The position numbers and the translations under genes were made by a program. A model generated the notes under the pieces. That model saw only the letters and a program-made list of their open reading frames with translations, ran no database searches and was not told the DNA's origin. This document shows, piece after piece, positions 1-8,266 of a stretch of 64,000 nt of DNA. Location: NCBI GenBank assembly GCA_007692605.1, contig REBS01000081.1, forward strand, positions 19,849-83,848. Direction: 5' to 3'. Numbering within the stretch: the stretch's first letter is position 1; the number at the start of each line of letters is the position of its first letter. The stretch is from Gemmatimonadales bacterium. GTDB taxonomy: Bacteria; Gemmatimonadota; Gemmatimonadetes; Longimicrobiales; Gaopeijiaceae.

Positions 1-50
1 ATGACGACACCGACGGCGACCAGGACCAGAACCAGGGCGGCAATCCACAT
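1..50 (-). CDS. Partial membrane or secreted protein, N-terminus only
   Basis: The minus strand carries an ATG at base 50 followed by an open frame running off the window edge, starting MWIAALVLVLVAVGVV. This is a strongly hydrophobic segment typical of a signal peptide or first membrane helix. A GGAG sits about 9 bases upstream of the ATG, a good ribosome-binding distance. It is too short for the ORF track. It would be transcribed divergently from the dihydrolipoyl dehydrogenase gene. The family cannot be told from 16 residues. Confidence 0.45.
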   Translation of the reverse strand, partial: MWIAALVLVLVAVGVV

Positions 51-347
51 GTGGGGAATCTCCGGAGTCAGGGCTCCGGCACACGCGAGGTGACGGAGGG
101 GCGGACAGAGCAGCCAGGCGCCGCAGGGTGCGGTGCGCTCCGAGGGATCATGGCACGCGAGGCCCCGGATCGCAAAGGTCCACACCGGAAGGGGGGCGCC
201 CGGGGGGGTGGCCCGGTCCCGCCGATCCGTCTAACTTGTGCCGGCTTCATGGGCCCGGATCGGGGCGCCCGTGTCGGGAACTCGTGAAGCGGTGTGCGTG
301 ACGTGCCGGCAGGCACGTCTGAGACTGAATCTGACCCGAGGTGCAGC

Positions 348-1769
348 GTGGCCGGAAATTCCAAGGACAAGAAGAAGTTCGACCTCCTCGTCGTGGGCGG
401 TGGCCCCGGTGGATACGTGGGCGCGATCCGGGCGGCGCAGCTCGGCATGACCGTCGGTTGCATCGAAGCCGACAAGCTGGGCGGGGTCTGCCTGAACATC
501 GGGTGCATCCCGACCAAGTCTCTGCTCACCTCGGCGCTCCTGGTCAACGAGCTCAAGGGCGCCGAGGACCACGGGATCAGCTTCGACGAGGTGAAGATCG
601 CCCTCGGCCCGGCGCAGAAGCGCAGCCGATCGGTGGCGAACCAGCTCAACAAGGGTGTGGGGATGCTCTTCAAGAAGAACAAGATCACCCACATCGAAGG
701 CTACGGGCGCCTCACCGGGAAGGGCAAGGTCGAGGTCGAAAACGGCGACGGCGACAAGACCACCTACGAAGCCGAGCACATCATGATCGCCACGGGCTCT
801 CGGCCCCGAAGCCTTCCCTTCCTCGAGATCGACGGGGATCGGATCTGGTCGTCGGACCACGCGCTGTTCGCCGAAGAGGCCCCCGAGTCGCTGGTGATCG
901 TGGGGGCCGGGGCGATCGGGATGGAGTTCGCCGACATCTTCTCGGCCTACGGCTCCGAGGTCACGATCATCGAGGCCATGGATCGGATCCTTCCCCTCGA
1001 AGACGCCGACATCTCGGCGGCCATGGAGAAGAGCTACAAGCGCCGCGGCATGACGATCCACACCGGGGCCCGGCTCGAGAAGGCGGATCCCGGATCCGAC
1101 GGGGTCACCGTCACCTTCAAGGACGCCGATGGCGAGGAGCACACCCTCGAGGTCGATCGGGTCCTCTCGGCGGTGGGTCGGATCCCCAACACCGAAGACG
1201 CGGGGCTCGACGCGGCCGGGGTGGAGAAGACCGAGAAGGGCGACTTCGTCAAGGTCGACAAGTGGATGCGGACGAATGTCGAGGGCGTGTACGCCGTGGG
1301 AGACTGCGCGGGCGGGGCGCTCCTGGCGCACAAGGCCTCGCACGAGGGCGTCGTGTGTGTCGAGAAGATCGCGGGCGAGGCACACGGCCCCGTCGACTAC
1401 GACAACATCCCCAACTGCACCTACTGTCACCCCGAGGTCGCCTCGGTCGGACTGACCGAGGAGCAGGCGAAGGAGAAGGGGCTGGACATTCAGGTCGGCA
1501 AGTTCCCCTGGGTCGGAAACGGCCGGGCCATCGCCCACGGACACACCGACGGCTTCATCAAGGTGATCCGCGACAAGAAGTACTCCGAGATCGTCGGGGC
1601 GCACATCATGGGTCCGCACGCCACCGAGCTCATCGCGGAGTTCGTGATCGGTCGCCACCTGGAGTCCACCGTCGAGGAGATGGAGAAGGCGATCCATCCT
1701 CATCCGACACTGTCCGAGGCCGTGGCCGAAGGGGCGCTCGCCGCGCTCGGACGGCCGATCCACATCTGA
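348..1769 (+). CDS. lpdA: Dihydrolipoyl dehydrogenase (E3)
   Basis: A FAD flavoenzyme that reoxidises the dihydrolipoyl groups of 2-oxoacid dehydrogenase complexes or the glycine cleavage system, reducing NAD+. The N-terminus has the FAD-binding VVGGGPGGYVGAIRAAQLG, then the redox disulfide in GGVCLNIGCIPT (about Cys48 and Cys53). A second Rossmann motif is VIVGAGAIGMEFA, and the C-terminus has the active-site AIHPHPTLSE. The product is about 473 aa, the usual family length. I prefer the GTG at 348 over the track start at 294 because GAGGTG lies 4 bases upstream and the protein then begins just before the FAD fold. No E1 or E2 gene is in the window. The cytoplasmic role is firm; which complex it serves is not shown. 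Confidence 0.95.
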   Translation: MAGNSKDKKKFDLLVVGGGPGGYVGAIRAAQLGMTVGCIEADKLGGVCLNIGCIPTKSLLTSALLVNELKGAEDHGISFDEVKIALGPAQKRSRSVANQLNKGVGMLFKKNKITHIEGYGRLTGKGKVEVENGDGDKTTYEAEHIMIATGSRPRSLPFLEIDGDRIWSSDHALFAEEAPESLVIVGAGAIGMEFADIFSAYGSEVTIIEAMDRILPLEDADISAAMEKSYKRRGMTIHTGARLEKADPGSDGVTVTFKDADGEEHTLEVDRVLSAVGRIPNTEDAGLDAAGVEKTEKGDFVKVDKWMRTNVEGVYAVGDCAGGALLAHKASHEGVVCVEKIAGEAHGPVDYDNIPNCTYCHPEVASVGLTEEQAKEKGLDIQVGKFPWVGNGRAIAHGHTDGFIKVIRDKKYSEIVGAHIMGPHATELIAEFVIGRHLESTVEEMEKAIHPHPTLSEAVAEGALAALGRPIHI

Positions 1770-1868
1770 CCGGCACCGGATCACCGGACTCCACCCGGAT
1801 TCGGGGTGGTTCAACCCTTCACCGGGAGACGGTCCGCCGTCTCCGCACAGGACTGAGGCGGCACGAAC

Positions 1869-2393
1869 GTGACGGATGGCCGCGAATCAATCGCAGCGCC
1901 CAGGGAGTGGGGCGACGAGGAGGAGCGGGCGCTCCGTCTCTGGATCACCCTCGCGCGGGCCTACCTAACGGTGTCGCGCGAAGTCGGACTCAAGGTGACG
2001 GAGTACGGTCTCACGGTTCCGCAGTTCGGCATCCTCGAGGCCCTGCACCACCTGGGCCCGCTCTCGCTCGGTGAACTGGCCGAGAAGCTCCTGGTGACCG
2101 GGGGCAACATCACCTACGTGATGGACCGGCTCGAAGAGCAGGGGCTCGTGTACCGGAAGCGCTCCGACGAGGATCGCCGCGTGATCAAGGCATACCTGAC
2201 CGCGGAAGGGCGACAGCGGATCGGAGAGGTCTTTCCGGGCCACGCGGAGTTCATCTGCGGACTCATGGGGCACCTGGAGCCCGACGAGCAGGTGGAGCTC
2301 CGGAGCCTGCTGCGCACCCTCGGGCGAGGGATCGCCGAGGGTGCGCAGCAGGCGGTGCCGGTTACTTCATCCCAGTCGGACCGGGCTGAATGA
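1869..2393 (+). CDS. MarR-family transcriptional regulator
   Basis: A 174 aa winged-helix repressor or activator of the MarR/SlyA family. The DNA-binding core is visible as PLSLGELAEKLLVTGGNIT followed by YVMDRLEEQGLVYRKRSDEDRR, the recognition helix and beta-wing. Flanking helices at both ends would form the dimer interface. It starts on GTG with a GAGGCGG ribosome site. It lies 99 bases after lpdA on the same strand and ends before a bidirectional hairpin facing ispH. Members usually bind small aromatic or oxidised ligands, but nothing here identifies the ligand or targets. Confidence 0.9.
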   Translation: MTDGRESIAAPREWGDEEERALRLWITLARAYLTVSREVGLKVTEYGLTVPQFGILEALHHLGPLSLGELAEKLLVTGGNITYVMDRLEEQGLVYRKRSDEDRRVIKAYLTAEGRQRIGEVFPGHAEFICGLMGHLEPDEQVELRSLLRTLGRGIAEGAQQAVPVTSSQSDRAE

Positions 2394-2422
2394 GGGCTCG
2401 CCCCTCTCCATGAGGGGCGCCC
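2394..2422. terminator. Bidirectional terminator-like hairpin
   Basis: CGCCCCTC and GAGGGGCG form an 8 bp perfect stem with a 5-base loop, extended by GGG/CCC after a small bulge. It lies in the 69-base gap between the convergent marR-type gene and ispH. There is no T-run, as is common in GC-rich genomes. Confidence 0.6.
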
Positions 2423-2462
2423 GGTAAGCGGTGCTCAGTCAGCGGCGCGCGGGAACCCGTCC

Positions 2463-3704
2463 TCAGGCCGGCTGGGTGCTCGGCTTTGTCTCGGGAAGGT
2501 CGATTCCCCGCAGCCGCAGCACCCGCTCCAGTACGTCGCCGATCTTGTTGTTCGGGGTCGACGCGCCCGCGGTGATCCCCAGCTCGAAGGGCCCCTCGGG
2601 GAGCCAGTCCTCGTCGACGGTCTCGGGTGCGTGGGCGTCCAGCTCCACCTTGTGCCGGATCCGACCCGTGTCGAGATCGATGCAGACCGAGTCCTCGACA
2701 TGGAAGGTGCGGGTGTGCTGCTGGCACATGTGTGCGAGATGGTTCGTGTTCGACGAGTTGTATCCCCCGATCACGATCATGATGTCCGGCGGACTGTCCA
2801 TCATCTTGACCACCGCGTCCTGGCGCTCCTGGGTGGCCGAACAGATGGTGCCGAAGGAACGGAAGTTCTCGGCGGCGTAGTCCTCACCGTAGGCCTCTAC
2901 CATCGCCTTGCGGAGTCGACCGCCGATCGCCATCGATTCGTTGGCCAGCATCGTGGTCTGGTTCGCCACCCCGATCTGCTTCAGGTGCTTGTCCGGATCG
3001 AAGTCGTCCGACGACTTCACACCGAAGCGCTCCATGAACTCCTTGCGGGAGAGACGGTTGTCGGAGCCGCGAATGTAGTCGCAGAGGATGTCCGCCTCGG
3101 GCATGTCCCGAACGATGATGTAGCGGCCCTCGGGGTGCATGCGGACCTGCGAGGCGGTGGCCCGACTCTCTTCGTGCGTGTGCTTGCCGTGAATCACGGC
3201 GGTGAAGCCGTCGCGCGCATAGCTCTCGACGCGCTTCCAGACGAGCAGCACCGATCCACAGGTGGTGTCGACCAGGACACAGCCGATGCTCTGCAGGTCC
3301 TTGAAGGCCTCGATCGTGACGCCGAAGGCGGGCAGGAGCACCGCGTCTTCCGGGGTCACGTGTGAAAACTCGAAGTTCCCGTCGTCGTCGGGGTAGATGA
3401 ACTCGATATCCATTTCCTTCATCCGCTGGTTCACGTGCGGATTGTGGATGATCTCGCCCACCAGGTAGACCTTCTTGTCGGGGAACTTCCGCCGCGTCTC
3501 GTAGGCGTAGTCCACGGCGCGGTCCACCCCGTAGCAGAAGCCGAATTCCTCGGCGAGTCGAACCGTGACATCGCCGAAGGTGTCGGTGTATCCCCTCGAA
3601 CGGATGCGTTCGACGAGGCTGGAATGATATTCTGAGGCGATGATGGGCCGGACCTCGTCCTTCAGTCCGAACCCCTTGCGAAAGTAGGTTTGTTCAATCG
3701 TCAT
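2463..3704 (-). CDS. ispH: 4-hydroxy-3-methylbut-2-enyl diphosphate reductase (IspH/LytB)
   Basis: The last step of the MEP isoprenoid pathway: a [4Fe-4S] enzyme that reductively dehydrates HMBPP to IPP and DMAPP. The three cluster cysteines are visible at about Cys57 (EFGFCYGVDRAV), Cys149 (DTTCGSV) and Cys288 (GTICSATQERQ). The substrate-binding HGKHTHEE and the SSNTNHL segment are also present. At 413 aa it is longer than the E. coli type (about 316 aa) and resembles the extended form known from cyanobacteria and plastids. The extra length includes an N-terminal stretch (MTIEQTYFRKGFGLKDEVRP) and internal insertions. It stands alone between a convergent MarR gene and a divergent fxsA. Confidence 0.95.
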   Translation of the reverse strand: MTIEQTYFRKGFGLKDEVRPIIASEYHSSLVERIRSRGYTDTFGDVTVRLAEEFGFCYGVDRAVDYAYETRRKFPDKKVYLVGEIIHNPHVNQRMKEMDIEFIYPDDDGNFEFSHVTPEDAVLLPAFGVTIEAFKDLQSIGCVLVDTTCGSVLLVWKRVESYARDGFTAVIHGKHTHEESRATASQVRMHPEGRYIIVRDMPEADILCDYIRGSDNRLSRKEFMERFGVKSSDDFDPDKHLKQIGVANQTTMLANESMAIGGRLRKAMVEAYGEDYAAENFRSFGTICSATQERQDAVVKMMDSPPDIMIVIGGYNSSNTNHLAHMCQQHTRTFHVEDSVCIDLDTGRIRHKVELDAHAPETVDEDWLPEGPFELGITAGASTPNNKIGDVLERVLRLRGIDLPETKPSTQPA

Positions 3705-3860
3705 GAATCCCGCTGCCTTGATTCCCCGGGTAGGGATGCGAGGATAGAGGGGTCTTCGTCCGAGGGTTCAGCGACCCCCGTGACCCATATCTAACTATCG
3801 TCCGAGCTGAGAGGAACCCCGTTCCCTCGCCGGACGTTCCTCTGCTGGAGAACGACGACG

Positions 3861-4436
3861 GTGCTCGCGAGACTCGGCTGCCTCTTCGTGGTGATCCCCC
3901 TGCTGGAGCTCGCGCTCCTCATCTGGATCGGCCAGTGGATGGGTGTGCTTCCCACTGTCCTTCTGGTTGCGGTCACCGGCATCGTGGGGGCATGGCTCGC
4001 CCGCTCGCAGGGAATCCAGGTACTCACCCGGGTGCAGATGCAGATGGCCGGTGGGGAGCTTCCGGGGAGGGCACTCATGGATGCCGCGGCGATCCTCGTC
4101 GGGGGCACCCTCCTGATGACCCCCGGTGTCCTGACCGACGTGATCGGCTTTGCCCTCCTGATTCCGCCGACCCGCTCGGTGCTCCAGAAGTGGGCGACCG
4201 CCCGGCTCATGCGCGGTATGCAGAGCGGGCGGATCCATGTGACGATGATGGGGGGATGGCCCGGCCCCGGCGCAGGCCCGGGGGCCCGAGGGGTGGGTCG
4301 GTCCGATCCGGTGTCGGATGGGGGCGCGGACCGCGGCGGAGACCGGGGCGCGCGTGGCGGCCAGGATGGAGACGGTGCCCACGATCCGGACGATGGCGAC
4401 ACTCGGCCTCCCCGACCCGGAGAGATCATCCAGTAG
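3861..4436 (+). CDS. FxsA-family membrane protein
   Basis: A small cytoplasmic-membrane protein of the FxsA family (in E. coli a suppressor of phage F exclusion; the general function is unclear). The N-terminal two-thirds match the family: hydrophobic helices in CLFVVIPLLELALLIWIG and LPTVLLVAVTGIVGAWLARSQG, then the conserved LMTPGVLTDVIGFALLIPPTR. The last 50 residues after residue 140 are Gly, Asp and Pro rich and look disordered. It starts on GTG. The 155-base gap to ispH is divergent and holds an AT-rich patch (CATATCTAACTATCG) that may contain promoters for either gene. Confidence 0.85.
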   Translation: MLARLGCLFVVIPLLELALLIWIGQWMGVLPTVLLVAVTGIVGAWLARSQGIQVLTRVQMQMAGGELPGRALMDAAAILVGGTLLMTPGVLTDVIGFALLIPPTRSVLQKWATARLMRGMQSGRIHVTMMGGWPGPGAGPGARGVGRSDPVSDGGADRGGDRGARGGQDGDGAHDPDDGDTRPPRPGEIIQ

Positions 4437-4690
4437 GCGTGCCGTCGACGACGTGGGTTGGGGGTGCCGGGACCAGGGCGTGGGGTGGCGTGCCGGGTGC
4501 GCCGCAAAACACTGTGGCGCGAATCGGTCCCATCCAGCCCTTTCAAAGCTCGGGTCGAGGTGCCATTGTTGTGGCGCGACGCCGGTCGAATGCCACGGGA
4601 CCTTGGCGAGACCAGACGCGTCCGCGACCCATTTCAAGCCCCCTTCGGCCCTTGCGGGCCCCACGTCCTTCGCAGCTGGAGTGATCAGAC

Positions 4691-5761
4691 ATGAGCAACG
4701 AGCTAGCCTTTCTCGAGCGCCTCCTCGAAGAGCCCGGACCCTCGGGGTTCGAAGGGCGCCCCGCCCGGATCTGGAAAGACGAGGCCGGAGGGTTCGCCGA
4801 GCGGGTCTGGGGAGACGTCCAGGGAAACTCCTTCGCCGCGATCGGCGAGCAGAAGCGCCCCCGGGTAATGCTTGCCGGGCACATGGACGAGATCGGTCTG
4901 CAGATCACGCACATCAACGAGAAGGGATTTCTCTACTTCGGTGGGATCGGGGGATGGGACTCGCAGGTGCTGGTGGGCCAGCGCGTGCGCGTGATGGGGC
5001 GCGAGGGCGATGTGCCCGGTGTGATCGGGAAGAAGCCGATTCACCTGATGAAGCCCGAGGAGCGGAAGAAGGTCTCCGAGATCGAGAACCTCTGGATCGA
5101 CCTGGGGGCCGCCTCTCCCGAGGCGGTGGCCGAGATGGGGATCCGGGTCGGCGATCCGGCGGTGGTGGCGTCCGGGTTCCTGCGGCTCGCCGGAGACCGG
5201 ATTGCGTCGCGGGCGATCGACAACCGAGTCGGTGCGTACGTGGTGCTCGAAGCGCTGCGCCTGCTCGCGAAGGATCCCGCGCCTGATGCCGGCTGCGTAG
5301 CGGTCGCGACCGTGCAGGAGGAGATCGGCTTCACCGGGGGCGGGGCCCGAAGCTCCGCCTTTTCACTGGATCCCGATGTGGCGCTGGTGGTCGATGTCAC
5401 CTTCTCGACCGATGTGCCCGACGTGTCGAAGAACGAGGTGGGTGAGCACGAGCTCGGGGGCGGTCCGGTGCTGAGCCGTGGGTCGGCCATGCACCCGATG
5501 GTCTTCGACCGACTCGTCGACGCGGCTGAGGCCGAAGAGATTCCGTATTCTCTGATGGCGGCCCCCCGTGCGAGCCGGACCGACGCCGACGGGATCTTCA
5601 TGGTCCGAAGCGGGGTTCCGACCGGGCTCGTCTCGATTCCGAACCGGTACATGCACTCCCCCTCCGAGGTGGTGTCGACGGCCGACCTCATGCGGGCCGC
5701 TCAGCTCCTGGCCGGATTTGTTCGCAACCTCTCGGCCGACGCCTCGTTCGTCCAGGGCTGA
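4691..5761 (+). CDS. M42-family metallopeptidase (glutamyl aminopeptidase/endoglucanase-like)
   Basis: A 356 aa cytosolic di-zinc aminopeptidase of the M42 family, usually a large tetrahedral oligomer trimming peptides. Metal and catalytic motifs appear in order: AGHMDEIGLQ (His ligand and nearby Asp), SRAIDNRVGAYV (bridging Asp), VATVQEEIGFTGG (catalytic EE pair), DVTFSTDVP (Asp ligand) and IPNRYMHSPSEVV (final His). The start at 4691 has GGAG 9 bases upstream. The 254 bases before it show no gene. Its 3' end overlaps the convergent ctaA by 61 bases. Confidence 0.92.
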   Translation: MSNELAFLERLLEEPGPSGFEGRPARIWKDEAGGFAERVWGDVQGNSFAAIGEQKRPRVMLAGHMDEIGLQITHINEKGFLYFGGIGGWDSQVLVGQRVRVMGREGDVPGVIGKKPIHLMKPEERKKVSEIENLWIDLGAASPEAVAEMGIRVGDPAVVASGFLRLAGDRIASRAIDNRVGAYVVLEALRLLAKDPAPDAGCVAVATVQEEIGFTGGGARSSAFSLDPDVALVVDVTFSTDVPDVSKNEVGEHELGGGPVLSRGSAMHPMVFDRLVDAAEAEEIPYSLMAAPRASRTDADGIFMVRSGVPTGLVSIPNRYMHSPSEVVSTADLMRAAQLLAGFVRNLSADASFVQG

Positions 5762-6705
5762 TCGGCGGAGTCGACGGCTTCGGGTACGCCGCGGGCTCCG
5801 GCCAGTTCGGAGGCCAGCAGGACCAGCGCGACCCAGAGGAGGTCCGCCAGGAAGAGGTGCCCCAGACGCATCGCCCACGGGTTGCCGAGGGCGATCGTCG
5901 CGGGGCCCGCCAGGAGCTGGACTCCGGCGAGCACCCCGCAGGCCAGGGCGAGTCGCCGGGTGACGGTGTCGGGGACCCCGCCGGTCGAGCCGTCTCGAAC
6001 GATGCGGACCATCCGCAGAATCAGTCCGATCACGATCAGCGCGAGAATCGGGTGGCTGACCCTGAGGTAGATCAGCAGGTGCTGGGGGTCGAGGTACTGG
6101 CCCACCCCGTCGCGCAATGTCTCGGCCGGGAAGGCGGTGGCGGCGAGTCCCGTCCAGGAGCCCGTCCAGGCCAGCGCCAGCACGCCGACGATCACCGGCC
6201 CCATGAGGCGGACGGTGGGCCTCGACGGCCTGGGGACCCGGGTCACCTCGCGCCACGACCACCAGGCGGTGAGCGCGAGGGCCGCCATCAGGAGGAAGGT
6301 GTTCGTCACGTGAAAGGGCCGGATGATGATGCGGCCCAGCGAGACGTCGGTCGCCACCCACCCGAGGACCACCAGGACCGCGCCGACCAGCGATTCCGTC
6401 AGGGTGAACAGGAGCGACGCCCCGGCCGCCTTGCGAACGGCCGAGCCTCGGGGGTAGGCCCGGAAGGCCCAGATCACCATCGCCAGCACCAGGAGGAGCA
6501 CCAGTCCCGAGGAGAGGCGGTGCGAGAACTCCACGAAGGTGGCGAAGGGTGGAGCCTCGGGAACGACCGCACCATGGCACAGGGGCCAGTCCGTTCCGCA
6601 CCCGTCGCCGGACTCCGAAATCCGGAGGAAATACCCCCAGAGGATGACGAGCAGGGAATACCCGAAAACCCCCCACGCAAAGGGGGAAAAGCGTCGTGCC
6701 GACAT
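5701..6705 (-). CDS. ctaA: Heme A synthase (COX15/CtaA)
   Basis: An integral membrane enzyme that oxidises the C8 methyl of heme O to a formyl group, giving heme A for aa3/caa3 oxidases. Eight hydrophobic segments are readable. Heme-ligand histidines sit at about His62 (EFSHRLSS), His132 (IRPFHVTN), His218 (RVSHPILA) and His283 (LGHLFLAD). The two loop cysteines (Cys36 and Cys43, CGTDWPLCHG) are present as in the CtaA type. The track ORF runs to 7140, but the ATG at 6705 has AGGAGG about 8 bases upstream and starts directly before the first helix, giving 334 aa. It supplies the cofactor for the ctaC-G oxidase at 29-34 kb. The C-terminal codons overlap the M42 gene tail to tail. Confidence 0.93.
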   Translation of the reverse strand: MSARRFSPFAWGVFGYSLLVILWGYFLRISESGDGCGTDWPLCHGAVVPEAPPFATFVEFSHRLSSGLVLLLVLAMVIWAFRAYPRGSAVRKAAGASLLFTLTESLVGAVLVVLGWVATDVSLGRIIIRPFHVTNTFLLMAALALTAWWSWREVTRVPRPSRPTVRLMGPVIVGVLALAWTGSWTGLAATAFPAETLRDGVGQYLDPQHLLIYLRVSHPILALIVIGLILRMVRIVRDGSTGGVPDTVTRRLALACGVLAGVQLLAGPATIALGNPWAMRLGHLFLADLLWVALVLLASELAGARGVPEAVDSADQPWTNEASAERLRTNPARS

Positions 6706-6738
6706 GCCCCTTGTTCCTCCTCGGAGTGAGGCCTCTCG

Positions 6739-6768
6739 TTGACTCGATACGGCGAAGACAATTAAACT
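6739..6768 (+). promoter_or_regulatory. Candidate sigma70-type promoter upstream of the GAF gene
   Basis: TTGACT and TAAACT are separated by 18 bases in an AT-rich island (GACAATTAAACTAACTG) inside the ctaA/GAF divergent gap. The downstream ATG is 85 bases away. Recognised by eye only. Confidence 0.45.
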
Positions 6769-6852
6769 AACTGTTCTCCGCATGCTACATGAACCCGGGG
6801 GAGGGCGAATTCGAGTCCACCCCGAAACCGTATACCGAGGACCGACCCACCC

Positions 6853-7323
6853 ATGTTCAACCCCAGAGAACTCGTGAAGGAACTGCAGGAGATGCGCGAC
6901 GGCGGATTTCTGTCCGACGCCCTCCTCCGCCATGCCGTCAAGGCGATCCACAGCTCCGACAGTCGCTACGACTGGGTCGGTGTGTACCTCCTGAACGACG
7001 AGGGCGACGAACTCTGGCTGCATAACTACGTGGGTTCGCCGACGGAGCACTCCAGGATTCCCGTGGGTGAGGGGATCTGCGGGCTGGCCGTCGCCGAGAA
7101 GGCCAACCAGAACATTCCCGACGTCTCCGAGAACGAACACTACATCGCCTGCGACCCCGATGTCGAGTCGGAGCTGGTGGTCCTGATTCGTGCCGGCGAC
7201 CAGATCTTCGGACAGCTCGACCTCGATTCGCAGGAGGCCGCGGCCTTCACCGACGAGGACGAGGCCGCGATCCAGGCCGTCTCCGACAAGCTGGCCGAAC
7301 AGCTGATGGCCGAGCGCCGCTGA
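6853..7323 (+). CDS. GAF-domain protein, free methionine-(R)-sulfoxide reductase-like
   Basis: A 156 aa single GAF domain. The family fRMsr (YebR type) reduces free Met-R-sulfoxide using a Cys in IACD. Here that Cys is present (Cys100, HYIACDPDVESELV), as is the second family Cys (Cys76, GEGICG). The position ten residues before Cys76, where E. coli has the third redox Cys, is His66. The rest of the fold (GQLDLDSQEAAAFTDEDE) matches well. Either the enzyme resolves its sulfenic acid differently or this is a ligand-binding GAF protein. The start has GAGGA about 10 bases upstream. It sits 47 bases before the MBL hydrolase, possibly one transcript. Confidence 0.8.
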   Translation: MFNPRELVKELQEMRDGGFLSDALLRHAVKAIHSSDSRYDWVGVYLLNDEGDELWLHNYVGSPTEHSRIPVGEGICGLAVAEKANQNIPDVSENEHYIACDPDVESELVVLIRAGDQIFGQLDLDSQEAAAFTDEDEAAIQAVSDKLAEQLMAERR

Positions 7324-7370
7324 ACGCGCTCGCCACGCGTTCGATCCGTTCGATCAGAAGGAGCACGTAA

Positions 7371-8180
7371 ATGGAGCCCCGCGTCGTCCGAGCCGACAAC
7401 GCGGGGCTCTTTACGCTCGACGGGACCCGCACCCACCTGCTGGGACGCAGGCGGATGGTGGTCATTGATCCCGGCCCGGAGTCGGCTGCGCACCGGGATC
7501 GCCTCCTCTCGGTCCTGGCCTCCGGGGGGGCCCAGGAGGTGCGGATCCTGGTCACCCATGACCACCCGGACCACGCGGGGGGGGTCGCCTCGCTCGCAGA
7601 CGCTCTGGCGGAGTCGGGCGTCGACGTGCGGGTTCGTGCGTCGCCCCTCTCGTCGTTGGCCGAGCGAGAGTCGCTGCCCTTCATGCCCCTCGAGGAGGGC
7701 GACGAGGTGCCCACCGATGTGGGGCGGCTTCGTGCTCTGGAGACGCCCGGACACACCCGCGATCACCTTGCATTCCACTGGTCCGGTGGCAATGCCCTCT
7801 TCGCGGGGGACCTCCTGCTCGGTGAGGGGAGCACGGCCTGGGTCGGCTCCTACGCGGGGTGCGTGGCCGACTACCTTCAGTCGCTGCTGCGTATCGAGAC
7901 CCTTCAGGTGCGGCGCATTCTTCCCGCCCATGGACCCCCGATCGACGACCCGCACGAGGCGATCGGCCGCTACCGTGAGCATCGTCTGCGACGGATCGGC
8001 CAGGTGCGTGAAGCCGTGGGGTCGAGCCCCGGCGCCACGATCGGAGAGCTTGTGGATCGGGTCTACGGGCCGGAACTGCCCCCCGGCCTTCGTGACGGCG
8101 CCGCGTGGAGCGTTCGGGCGATCCTCGACCACCTCGGGGAACGCCCATTCCCCCACGACGGCCCGGACGGCGAAGGGTGA
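7371..8180 (+). CDS. MBL-fold metallo-hydrolase (LACTB2-like)
   Basis: A 269 aa cytosolic metallo-beta-lactamase-fold hydrolase. The zinc motif is complete: THDHPDHAGG (HxHxDH), ETPGHTRDH, FAGDLLLG (bridging Asp) and ILPAHGPP. The C-terminal 80 residues form a helical winged-helix-like extension (REHRLRRIGQVREAV onward), typical of the LACTB2/hydroxyacylglutathione-hydrolase-like group. Human LACTB2 is an RNase, but bacterial members are mostly uncharacterised, so the substrate is open. AAGGAG sits 8 bases before the ATG. Confidence 0.88.
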   Translation: MEPRVVRADNAGLFTLDGTRTHLLGRRRMVVIDPGPESAAHRDRLLSVLASGGAQEVRILVTHDHPDHAGGVASLADALAESGVDVRVRASPLSSLAERESLPFMPLEEGDEVPTDVGRLRALETPGHTRDHLAFHWSGGNALFAGDLLLGEGSTAWVGSYAGCVADYLQSLLRIETLQVRRILPAHGPPIDDPHEAIGRYREHRLRRIGQVREAVGSSPGATIGELVDRVYGPELPPGLRDGAAWSVRAILDHLGERPFPHDGPDGEG

Positions 8181-8187
8181 CCCCGGC

Positions 8188-8217
8188 TTGATCGACCGCC
8201 GTCGGAGATGATATTCT
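8188..8217 (+). promoter_or_regulatory. Candidate promoter for the glcDE operon
   Basis: TTGATC and TATTCT with an 18-base spacer, ending 50 bases before the TTG start of the GlcDE fusion. It overlaps the last bases of no gene. Recognised by eye only. Confidence 0.45.
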
Positions 8218-8266
8218 GCGGGGGCACCCCTCCGGTGCTCCTTCCCCTCCCGGATCCGGCACGCAC

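Noticed and set aside
231-1814. 527 aa minus-strand ORF opposite lpdA
   Set aside because: No recognisable motif; lpdA on the other strand is unambiguous.
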